Source of the DNA: Strigops habroptila
Taxonomy: Eukaryota > Chordata > Aves > Psittaciformes > Psittacidae
Direction: 5' to 3'
Assembly (NCBI RefSeq): GCF_004027225.2
Contig: NC_044278.2
Span: forward strand, 82,224,923-82,288,922
DNA length: 64,000 nucleotides
Shown here: piece by piece, positions 1 to 9,430 of the stretch
Numbering within the stretch: position 1 is the first letter of the stretch
How the letters are laid out: every line of letters begins with the position of its first letter
Program-made: the position numbers and the translations under genes
Notes under the pieces: generated by a model
The model's database searches: none
The model's input: the letters and a program-made list of their open reading frames with translations, nothing else
Told to the model about the DNA's origin: nothing

Positions 1-3000
1 AAATTCCTGTAACAGATACTCCTCACTCTTCCCCCACTCCACTCACAGGCATAGTCTCAGACAAGTAAGTCTCAAATCCATAGAACTTTTCCAGAACGTT
101 TCTACTGAACAATAAAAAATACTAGTAAAACACAGTAGTAAAACCATACAGCCAGTAGTAAAAACCAAACCCAAAACCCCCAAAACAAAAAGACAAAAGA
201 GACAAAGAAGAAAGAGCTTTTTTTGATATACACCCACACACATGTACACAGATGTTATTACTCCTAGATTAACTTGATACCTTATAATGTTTGTTTTGGG
301 GGATGAAAAGAAAAGAATAGATAATTCAGCACTATTTTCATGCAAAAGCTTCTCCATGCCCCCCTATCATTAATGTTTTGTTTGATATATGATTAAAGAA
401 GAAATACAAGCAAGAAAGCACAGATAAAGTATTCAAGAGCAAGCTGTACTACACTTCCATGCAGAAGACAAATCTGTTTTGCTACCTGTAAACAGTAGAA
501 GACAAAGAAAAGTCCCAGGTATATTCCATATAATTGACAGCATACAGTTCTAAAAAACACAGAAGCCATGGAAATTTGCGATGTAAAGATAGGTGTAGTT
601 CGCTTTAGACAACAAAGCAAGTGTGCAACATGACTGGAAAACTAATAGTAAGGCAGAAAAAGTGAAATTTTCTAAAAAGTGGGTTTTGGGTTTTTTTTGG
701 TTTTGTTTCCAAGTTTTTCCAAATACTGTGCTTGTTGAAAGTTGCAGTTGCTTGGATTTATTGTACTAAACAAGAGAGCTGCACTTTTCATCCTTACCTT
801 TAGATGCAAACCAAACACAAGCTAAAGTAAGACATATGCTATAAATTTGAAGTAACTTTTTATTGAAAAAATGAAAGCTTTCCCAAAACATAGCTGTTAT
901 TTTTAAGATGGTAACAAGGGATTTTCAATTCATTATGTCTAAGTTTACACACCAAATGAAATTTAAAGATGTTTTTTAAAACTACAATTCATTGAAAACC
1001 AAAACAAGGTATGATCACTTTTGTCCATGTTCTGAAAATTCTGAATGACAAGTCGAACCATCAGATGCTACAGCACAGCTAAAAGTAGAAATTGAGAAAA
1101 TAGAAATTTTCTATTCTGAAAAGTGAACTAACTGCATATTATTGCTTTTACTGCTTCATTACGATTTTTTTCTTGCATTACTCCAATATTTAAGGAGTTT
1201 TTTCATGTCCATCTCTGAAATTCCATTGCTTCTAATGGGTTTGCATGAAAACAAACAGCGAAGTTAGTTTTGTGGCTTCTTTCTAACTTTCTAACTACTA
1301 CAACAGGCTTCAGCTACTTCAAAGGAGTAATTTTTTTGTCTCTTATCTACAGCTTCCACTGACTACAGTTTTCGTCTGTGTGGACGAAAACTGTGGACTC
1401 TTTAAGAACTTGTCTGATTCCATCTGAAACCAAGCAATTGAATTTTAATCAAATCCTCTTTCCTCCCTCAAAAAATATTACTTTTTTTTTTTTTCTTTAA
1501 AAATAACCTTGATTGTCATTAATTGGTAATTATTTAAAACATCGTGGGTTTTTTAAACCACACATACCTTTTCCCTTTTCCCCTTAAGTTCTTGTCTTTT
1601 TATTGTGATTTCCCTAGGAAACCTAACTTATACCATCATGCCACATTTACTTCCCAAACTGCAACAACCTTAAAACAGATTACCCAGTATCAAACCAGGA
1701 TGTCATGGGATATAGGTATCCAAATACGTGTATCTGCACAGCCTTCCTGAGAAAAGATCAATCCATGGTAATAAGCAAGTGCAAAGGCATGCAGAGATGA
1801 GGGGAAGGTTGTAGTAGAAGTTCAACTGTTATTTAACTTGTCTGATGGCAAATAAACATTCATGTAACTCAGCAGTCAAAGCAAACACATTACCTCTTGT
1901 CAAGTTAATATAGCAGCAACAAAGATTAATGGGATTTCAGAAACAACTGCATATCTTAAAAAATACAAATTTATATTCATGTGCTGTAAGGAAAAGGTTA
2001 TCACTTTCCATGCAATTTTTAAAAAACCTCTTAGCATGTGCCCACCACTTTTTATGGAAAACTAGACTTAAGCTAAAAATGGGTGGTGCAGAGGATGAGG
2101 AAGTTGGCTCCTGTTAAATGAAGTCATGTGAAAGTAGTTGCATCAGTTAACCGCCTTCTTAAACAAAGGGCAAATCAGCTGTAGTTAGTAAAATGAGGCC
2201 ACTGAAAGACATAGCGATTGAAATCGGATTAAACAGAATTCACAGATGCCATTTTTAAACAACTTGGTGAAAAAACTTTAGGAGTACACGAGGCTCACTT
2301 TACTGAAGAAATTAAGTGATTCAGCTGCCAAGCAGCAGTTCAATGACCTGAAATGCTTTAAAATTTTGAACATACTGTTTCTAAAAAATCATTCTTATAA
2401 ACAGTAAAAAAACCTAAATTTTTACATACAAGTTAAAAAAAGTGTGATTTTTAAGAGAAAGATGTTCAAAACATCATTTTTCTTTTATCATCATTATTGG
2501 AACTAGATGATCTTTAGGGTCTCTTCCAACCCAAATCATTCTATGATTAACATTAAACAATTGCCTAGTCTTTGCTCTATCATGCACTATTGCACCCCTT
2601 TGTGGAAGAACAGTGAAAAACATCTCATTTGTTTTAATTCCATGTCCTGTTTGTCTATACTGCAATATCTCTATATACAGGAATCTGTATTTAAGCACTA
2701 CCTGCTGTTTGTCCAGTAGACCAGGTTTCAAATAAAGTATAAGCATTATACACACATTTGCTTCTATCCTGGAGAATTGTAAAGCAGTATTTTATAATTG
2801 ATAAACAGAAAAAAGTCTGGAAATTTCTTGCTCAACTATTCTCTAAGCAAAACTCTTTCTCACCAAGGAGAATTTTACTCTAGTATCAGTAGACTACACT
2901 GTTAGTCTGCCCATAGATCTGGAGCCAGAGATTTTATCTGCCTGAGAAATGCACAATTACTCCTTAGGTAAGTAAAGCAGAAAACAGCATCAGAAAAATT

Positions 3001-6000
3001 ACTTTTTCCCTTCCACATCCTTTTACTAGCTTTCTGAAGCCAAATGGATGCATATACAGGCTATACAAAACTATTCTGTAGCTTCTCAGCATCTGTATCA
3101 GCTGAATAACTCAAAGTAATGATAAACAATCACTAAGCTTAACCGATATGCTCATGTTCACACTGATACTGTCGCCAAAATAAGTTGGGAGAAGAAGCAG
3201 AAAACAGCATCTTACTACAGCAAGATGCTGTTATGTCTTTGTTAAAATGTCTTCTCAAGCAAAAAAAAAAATAAATTTGACCAAAAAAAGGTCAAATTTT
3301 TTCAGTCCTTAAGTCCTTTCCAAAGACAGTGACACGTGTAAAGAGGAAAGCAGCTTCACTGAACATGTAAGTAGTGGAGTTTGTGTCACAGACAAAAGTA
3401 GAATTTACTGGTTGAATGCAAGAGGAAAAGAAAGGTAGATTAGAGGTAGAAGGTGGCTGTTACCTCTCCCACTTCACATCCTTTTTAGAGCCCCTTTCTA
3501 TTCACAATTACAGTCTAAGCACTCTAACTGTGCTGTGACACCTTCACTTAGCGCAGCTGGCAGAGTTACTAACTCCGGTATCTGTCCTGCCCAGCTACGC
3601 ACTCTTTTGCACTGACTGCCAATCAACTCCCAAAGTCCTGTAGCTTCCTGCATGCCAATTTCAAGCAAGCTGACACAGATTTCAGTTCGTGTTAAAAATT
3701 TGCTTTTTCAACCATGATGGTGCAGGAATCAACAAAACCCCTCAAATACTTCCGCAGAGGGAAGGGTACAGTAGGCAGCTAGGGGGTAATGACCTCAGAG
3801 GCTCCAGCTAAGTGATCTTATTATTCATACAGAGCCTTAAAATTTTCCCAGTACTTTCAAAAGTCCAGTTTTAGAACTTTTAAGAAGATGTTTCCAAGAA
3901 CATCCTTTAGATAAGAACAAGTTACACATCTCTCTATATATTTAGAGCACAGTATACCATGACTTTCATCCAGCAAGAGAACTCATTCATGTAGCATTTA
4001 TACCTCAACAAATGCACTAAGCTTTTTAACATGGTATTATTTACAGCTTCTTCAATAACTAGCTCTATAAGTAAATAAAATGCTAATACTTTGGTGGATT
4101 AAGGTTTATATGTCCAAATCCTCTTCATTCCCAGAAGGGAACCAGGATGCTCTGGACATGTCCCACAGTCCGTGAAGGCATTGTCTTTTTATTGCAAGCA
4201 GAAACCCCCCTGTCCCTCTATCTACCCTTAAGCCACAATTAATAAACTTCTTAAGAAAATGAGTCTTACAGTACTCTTTAAGGTACACTTTATCTCCTGC
4301 ATTTAGTCAGACAGGAAAGGGCCAGATGGAAAGCATAAGGGAAAGGTAAGAGATGTTTGCAAGAACCACCTTGACTTGTGGTTCTGGCAAGCCAAGTTTC
4401 AAATTCCTGTTGAGCCTGCTGTATTTCAGATCATCAGCATGTACCCACCATTTAACTGTAACACCCCATCTGCTTAACCTGCTTAAAATACATCAGCAGT
4501 TCTACTCCCTTCAAGACATCAGAGTCTGGGATTAAAAGGTTCCCCTCTTTACTGGAATCCTGTCATAACAGACAGATCCAAAAGCACATCTGCCTCTGAA
4601 GTTCCTTCATTTCTAGTTGGGGAAGAGTAAGAATTCTAGGAGTATAGACTGGCTTCTAGTATATGCAGATACCTTTAATTCTAAACAACAGCAATTTATA
4701 GCTTGTGGTGGGTTGCCCCTGTCCAGCAGCCAAACACCCATATTGGCTGCCTCCAATGGGAGCAGGACAGAGGAGTGTGAACAACAAAAGCAAGGAAATT
4801 CAGGTGTCGAGTTTTCTCAACAGTTTAATTAGTGAAGGAAAGAGAGAAAATCATAGAATACTGGCTGGAAGGGACCTCAAGGATCATCTGGTCCAAACTT
4901 CCTTGGCAAAGCATAACCTAGACTAGATGTCTGAGCACCCTGTCCAGCCAAATCTTAAGTGTCCAACACTGAGGAGTCCACCACTTCCCTGGGGAGATTG
5001 TTCCAATGGCCATGCAAATACAACCACTCACCACCTCTTGCAAGGAGACGGATGCCCAGCCAGTCTCTGAGCAACAAGCACCTTGGAGGCCGCTCCCCAC
5101 CCCATCTTTCTTCCTCTACTTCCAGTTTATATTGCTGAGCATGATGTTAGATGGTATGTAATATTCCTTTGGCTGATTCAAGCCAGCTATTCAGCTGTGT
5201 CCCCTTCTCAATCTCATGACTACCCCTCGCTTGCTGGGGACAGGGGGAGAAGAGTAAGCCTTGATGCTGTGCAAGCACTGTCCAGCAATAGCCATAACAT
5301 TGGTGTGTTGCAAACACTGTTTTAGCCAAGCACAAGCAAAGCACAAGAAGATTCAGGCTGCTATGCAGAAAGTTAACTCCATCCTAGGCAAACTGAGGAT
5401 ACAGCTATATTTTAAACCAATACAAAACTCAGTACTCACAGAAACATATTCAGGGATAGAAAGCTGATCTTCAGGAAGAGACTTTAGCTGCTTATAGCAA
5501 TCATCTGTCAATTCCAAGTCTCGCAAGCTACGACGGATATCTCCAGCCCTCTCCCTTAACTGATGATTTGTTTCCTCCAGTTGCTTCTGTCTCAATAAAA
5601 TAGTTTCCATTTCTTGTTTCATTAGAGCCTGGTGTTTTCTTTAAGATTGATTTGAAAACAGAAGACATTAAGTAGCAAGTAACACAAGTGACAAACCTTC
5701 ACAATACCCTGGCAAGGCAGTGAGTTATGCTCACTGTAGCGGGGAAAATTTACAGAGATTAGGTAATTAGCACAACAGTGTATACCAGCAGGATTACACC
5801 ATCATATTAAATACTGTATCTATAAAAAGCCGGAAACTTCATAGACATTGACAATACAAGGCTGAATCTGAGAAATGTCAATTAGTCTCCATATGCGCTG
5901 ACTTGAATTGGTAAATTAAGACTAATTTATAAATTCAAAACATTAAAAGCATGAAAAAGCTGACTGTATTTCCACTCAAAACCCAAGGAACTAGTAAATC

Positions 6001-8157
6001 ACCAAACAAAGCAATAGTAACTTCAATTTGTGTCTTACCAAGTTTCAGCACATACATGCTTATGGCCTATTCCACACACAACCCTTCATTTTCTACCCAG
6101 TGTAAAATACAAAATTGGGGTCCATTTAAAAAAAACCCCAAAACCACAAAGCACACACCACAAAGATCACTATGCTTAAATAAGCAGCCTTACTGCCAGC
6201 CTTAAAATACTACCATTACTATTATCACCAGAGATAAGGTATTATGCAACAAGAGAAAATGTACATCACTTCAAGATGTTTCAAAGTGTTCATTTTATTT
6301 AAATCAAATGTAACTGACCTACTTTTTAAGAGGTTTTAGCCATGACTCTTGAAGAAATATTCAAATTAAATCATTCTTCAAAACAAAATGCACCAATTCC
6401 TACATTATTTAAAAAGTAATATTAAAAATACTAGCTAGTACTACAAGGCAATGTCTGTCCCACTGGTTTCAAAAAGACAAGAGTCTATTTTCAGCTATAG
6501 GTTAACTCAAAATGTTTCAGAAAAGCAAGATGAAAAGTAAGTTTCTACATCATCAACTGAAAGCATTTCTGACCAATAAGCAATCCTAACTGGAAGTGCT
6601 AAACATTATCCCCTTACCTTTCCCAAGTCACCAAGGCTGCAGAGTTATTCAAAATTCTGTTTGATTTGATGCAAAATCTGCCACCTCTACCTACTCCTTT
6701 TACTCTTTACTAGTTTTAAGAATGTTCTTACTCCCAGTTCCTATTCAGTTTTGAATCCAGGTAACAATAAAACTTCAGTGAGTGAAAGCTGAATTCAAAT
6801 GTATGCATATGTAAATTAAAGACATAAATTCCATTTTTACAATGCAAAAGAAATCCTATTCCTGCAATTCATAATCATCAGTTTCCATTAACCGACCATG
6901 AATTAATTTTAATTCATATTAATAAAATATTAAAGATGAAGTTCTTAGTTTTACTCCCATCGTACCTGGCATCTTCTTGCTGTAATGCCAGCTGACTATC
7001 CAGTCGTAAAGACAAGAGCTGCTTTTGATGGACTGCATCATTAAGCTTCTCTTCTAGCTCTTCAATCTAAATACGAAGAATATAAGTATAAAAGGAAGAC
7101 CAGAATTTACCTTGGTAATTAAAAAAACTGTATAAAAAGGGGGAGAGCCAATGCCCTGGGAAATGCAACAGTGATTGTTTAACAAGACTTCTAAATATGC
7201 CAAATAATAAATATCATAAAATACGATACGGATTTAGCCCTAATGAACTAAAAGTAAAAAAGACCTAGTTCTAAGCCTTATTGTTTTCAGCCAAATAGCT
7301 ACTTGTTCAACTAATTTCAAACCAGGCTTAAACACAGAGCAGCAAGCCTGTGAAAGCCACAATTAGTATATAGCAGGTTGTAAATGTGGACTGCACACAG
7401 ATGTGGCAAAGCTTTAACAATCTTTCTTAGTTTCATGCACCTTAGTGGGAACTATACACAATCAAATCCCCTCCTATTAGCATGTTGGTATATTCTAGCC
7501 ATGTCCTCATTAACAAATCATTGAATAGTATTCAGATTACTTTTTCTAGTATTCCAAAGTTAAAAGCCCTATTAAGCTACTTTTATCTGTGACAAAAATA
7601 TTCCAGAAGAAAATAGGTCTTTCTCCTTTGTTTTTAGAAAAGGAGAAACTAATTCAATCCCACCTCATTCATTTGAAAGTATAATGACTTGTTCAAGTCA
7701 GCTAAATTTTCCATATCTTTGTTTCCCTCTTTTCTCATCGAACCAACCCAACAAACAAAAAAACCACCAAAAAACCCTTCAAAAAACAACTAAGTAGGCT
7801 TTCAGCATGCAATTCAGAGAAATTTTTAGCAGAACGTAAGTTTCTATCATACCCTAAAAGCACCAGAAACAAGAAAAGATTATACATGAAAGGAACATTT
7901 CTTACCTTGGTCAGATATTCTACTTTCAAGTTGTCAATCATCAAGTTTTTCTGAGATAATTCTATTTTAAGCAGCTGAAGATTATGGAGCAACTCTTTCC
8001 GTTCAATCAGCTGCTTAGTGATTTTAACAGTACCATCTCTCTCTTCAGAAGAAGAAATATCATCAGTTGGTATTGTGGTTTCTAAGCTAATATCTTCAGA
8101 CTCCAAAGAGCTAGAAATGTTTACTTTCCTCATTTCCTTAGAGCTCTTAAGTGACAT
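1..8157 (-). CDS. PIBF1: PIBF1 (progesterone immunomodulatory binding factor 1), 5' part; gene runs off the left edge
   Basis: PIBF1 is a long coiled-coil protein of centriolar satellites and the centrosome, needed for cilium formation and mitotic spindle integrity. Three coding exons are visible (8157-7906, 7066-6966, 5638-5440), giving the first 183 residues. The N-terminus is Ser/Glu-rich, with a block [16 protein letters not shown] that I recognise from the family. It is followed by heptad-like Leu/Glu/Lys/Gln sequence typical of a coiled coil, ending in the conserved SIPEYVS. All three exons join in frame with GT-AG introns. The start ATG at 8157 has A at -3. The remaining exons (roughly three quarters of a protein of about 750 residues in human) must lie left of position 1, because 1-5433 holds no recognisable PIBF1 exon. 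The gene shares its CpG-rich promoter with DIS3. Seen: the exons and phase. Known: the family role. Inferred: that the gene continues to the left. Confidence 0.93.
1365..1394. repeat. Perfect 12-bp inverted repeat (hairpin)
   Basis: The arm ACAGTTTTCGTC at 1365-1376 and its exact reverse complement at 1383-1394 flank the loop TGTGTG. It is intronic. Confidence 0.9.
2496..2548 (+). mobile_element. CR1 3'-end fragment
   Basis: It reads GGAACTAGATGATCTTTAGG and ends ATTCTATGATT, the CR1 3' terminus. Confidence 0.8.
3273..3299. repeat. 10-bp inverted repeat with A7 loop
   Basis: AAATTTGACC at 3273-3282 and GGTCAAATTT at 3290-3299 flank seven A. Confidence 0.9.
4704..5403 (+). mobile_element. 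Solo LTR of an avian endogenous retrovirus, interrupted by a CR1
   Basis: The ends read TGTGG and ATACA (TG..CA). The left part (4704-4850) has GGTGGGTTG followed by a C-rich CAGCAGCC stretch. The right part (about 5,100-5,403) has TTTATATTGCTGAGCATGA, a run like the R/U5 part of common avian ERV LTRs, and GTTAACTCCATCC near its end. A CR1 (4,851-5,100) sits between the two halves. No gag, pol or env sequence is present. Family recognition is from memory of avian LTRs and is not a database hit. Confidence 0.65.
4851..5100 (-). mobile_element. CR1 LINE fragment nested in the LTR
   Basis: It starts TCATAGAATACTGG, then GGAAGGGACCTCAAGGATCA, the reverse complement of a CR1 3' end. It continues with CCTGGGGAGATTGTTCCAAT. 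Confidence 0.85.
5440..5638 (-). CDS. PIBF1: PIBF1 coding exon 3, residues 118-184
   Basis: Acceptor CTTAAAG ends at 5639 and donor GTGAGT lies at 5439-5434. It encodes [16 protein letters not shown] and runs to [13 protein letters not shown], ending in phase 0. A retroviral LTR begins only about 31 bp beyond the donor. Confidence 0.92.
6966..7066 (-). CDS. PIBF1: PIBF1 coding exon 2, residues 85-118
   Basis: Acceptor TATTTAG ends at 7067 and donor GTACG starts at 6965. It encodes [15 protein letters not shown] and onward, a strongly heptad-like stretch, and ends in phase 2. The match to PIBF1 is near-identical over this stretch. Confidence 0.92.
7906..8157 (-). CDS. PIBF1: PIBF1 coding exon 1 (start codon), residues 1-84
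   Basis: ATG at 8157-8155; donor GTAAG at 7905-7901. It has 84 whole codons and ends in phase 0 after KVEYLTK. The exon begins upstream at about 8219, after the acceptor TTCTTGCAG. Confidence 0.93.
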
Positions 8158-8219
8158 TTTCTTTCACTACTTGAAAGCTTTTTTACATCGTAGTTTGAGA
8201 TGAGCCCCCAAAGAATCAA
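8158..8219 (-). other. PIBF1: PIBF1 5' UTR part of the first coding exon
   Basis: The 62 nt between a strong acceptor (pyrimidine-rich, ending TTCTTGCAG at 8220) and the start ATG. It contains a minimal upstream ORF, ATG directly followed by TAA, at 8188-8183. Confidence 0.6.
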
Positions 8220-8989
8220 CTGCAAGAATCCAAACAATTAAGTGAAAGGCATTATGAAAAATTAACCAGTTAAACAAGATCACTAAGCAATACCTCCCAG
8301 CATCACATGAATGTATTTTTTTATTTACCCAAGAAAAACATTTTAAGAAGCTCAAGAAGTTGCCCAAGGACTCCGTCGCTGAAGTAATTGTTAGGAAGGG
8401 GTTTGACTGCAGTAAGCTATGTACCGGTGTGAATCAAGCTCACTGGTAAGATGTTACAGGTAAATCAGGATGTGCAACCGCCATACCCACTATCAGAAGA
8501 ACATGCACCAAAAACTCACAAGACCCATGAGCCATACACATAGTATCAGAGAACATCCAATAACGAGCATTAACAAGACTTGCTAGAGAAAACAGTAAAG
8601 GAACAGCCTGATGGCCGCTTTTGTCTTCTCTGAAGTAGCAGCTCCGTTATTCTTACCAGGCTAACCTACTCAACAGCCACACGTACTTTACAACCGCTCT
8701 GTACAGACCATGGCTTTTAATGAAGAGGTGCACAGACTAACGCACGCTGTTCAAAGCCTTGTAGGGAAAAACAGTGCTGCACTAACACCAGGGTCGCGGA
8801 GCCCGCCGGGGCTGGTTCTCCGGGCCACTGCTCCTTCCCTACGGCGGGGCAGCTCAATGGAGGATACGCTGGATGCCCAACCCAGCGGAAGACAAAAGAC
8901 AAGAGCGGCGGGGCGCGTGAGAGCTAGAGAAAGCTGACCCGCCGGGCGAGGAGGATCCCGCACGGCAACGGCAGCCCCGGCGCAGCGCT

Positions 8990-9196
8990 CACTCACCTCA
9001 GGCGGCGACGGCGGCGGCACGCGCGCGCCCTTCCGCCTTCCCTCAGGGCGGCCTGAAGCGGGACTGCGCGACGCCATCACCACGGCGACCGGGGCGCCGC
9101 CGCGCGCCGCTTCCCGCGCGCTCGGCCGCGGTGCGTGCCGGGAGGAAGCGGCGGCGGCGGGGAGAAGGGGCGGTGTTCCTGGCGGCGGCGCGCGCC
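8990..9196. promoter_or_regulatory. Bidirectional CpG-rich promoter of PIBF1 (minus) and DIS3 (plus)
   Basis: About 200 bp, very rich in C, G and CpG and without a TATA box, separates the PIBF1 first-exon donor from the DIS3 start codon. An E2F-like TTCCCGCG sits at 9111-9118. A YY1-like ATGGCG core lies on the minus strand around 9077-9072, and several GGAA/TTCC ETS-type cores are present. CpG richness extends from about 8,790 to 9,650. The motifs are seen in the sequence; their use is inferred. Confidence 0.8.
8997..9077 (-). other. PIBF1: PIBF1 non-coding first exon (5' extent not fixed)
   Basis: A strong donor GTGAGT at 8996-8991 follows a GC-rich segment and is the only good minus-strand donor in the CpG island. 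The transcription start cannot be placed from sequence. The far end given here is a minus-strand ATG at 9077 that may or may not be transcribed. Confidence 0.5.
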
Positions 9197-9430
9197 ATGC
9201 AGACCTCGCGGACGTTCGTGAAGCGCACGCGGGCGGGCGCCGTGGTGAAGGTGGTGCGCGAGCACTACCTGCGCGACGACATCCCGTGCGGCGCGGCCGC
9301 CTGCCGCCTCTGCCCGCCCCGCACCGGCGCGACCGCCGCCGGCCTCCAGGCGCAACCCCGCGGCGCCGCCAGCAGCCTCTGCCCCGGTCCGCACTACCTC
9401 CTGCCCGACACCAACGTCCTCCTTCACCAG
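9197..9430 (+). CDS. DIS3: DIS3 coding exon 1, residues 1-78
   Basis: ATG at 9197; donor GTGAGC at 9431; phase 0. It carries the Cys motif CGAAACRLC and the start of the PIN domain, [10 protein letters not shown]. Residues 40-62 are a GC-rich, poorly conserved linker. Confidence 0.93.

Larger units (their letters stand above)
1..5433 (-). other. PIBF1: PIBF1 intron 3 (right part)
   Basis: No PIBF1 exon or other gene was recognised in this AT-rich stretch. It holds a CR1 3' end (2,496-2,548), two short hairpins (1,365-1,394 and 3,273-3,299) and an LTR split by a CR1 (4,704-5,403). Confidence 0.6.

Noticed and set aside
4704-5403. Retroviral coding remnant next to the LTR
   Set aside because: No gag, pol or env-like reading frame was seen beside it, so it is a solo LTR.
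1-5433. Further PIBF1 exons
   Set aside because: No stretch on the minus strand matches the next conserved part of PIBF1 in a frame with splice sites.
9077-9427. Antisense open frame over DIS3 exon 1
   Set aside because: A shadow of the GC-rich DIS3 coding exon; Ala/Gly/Arg-rich with no domain.
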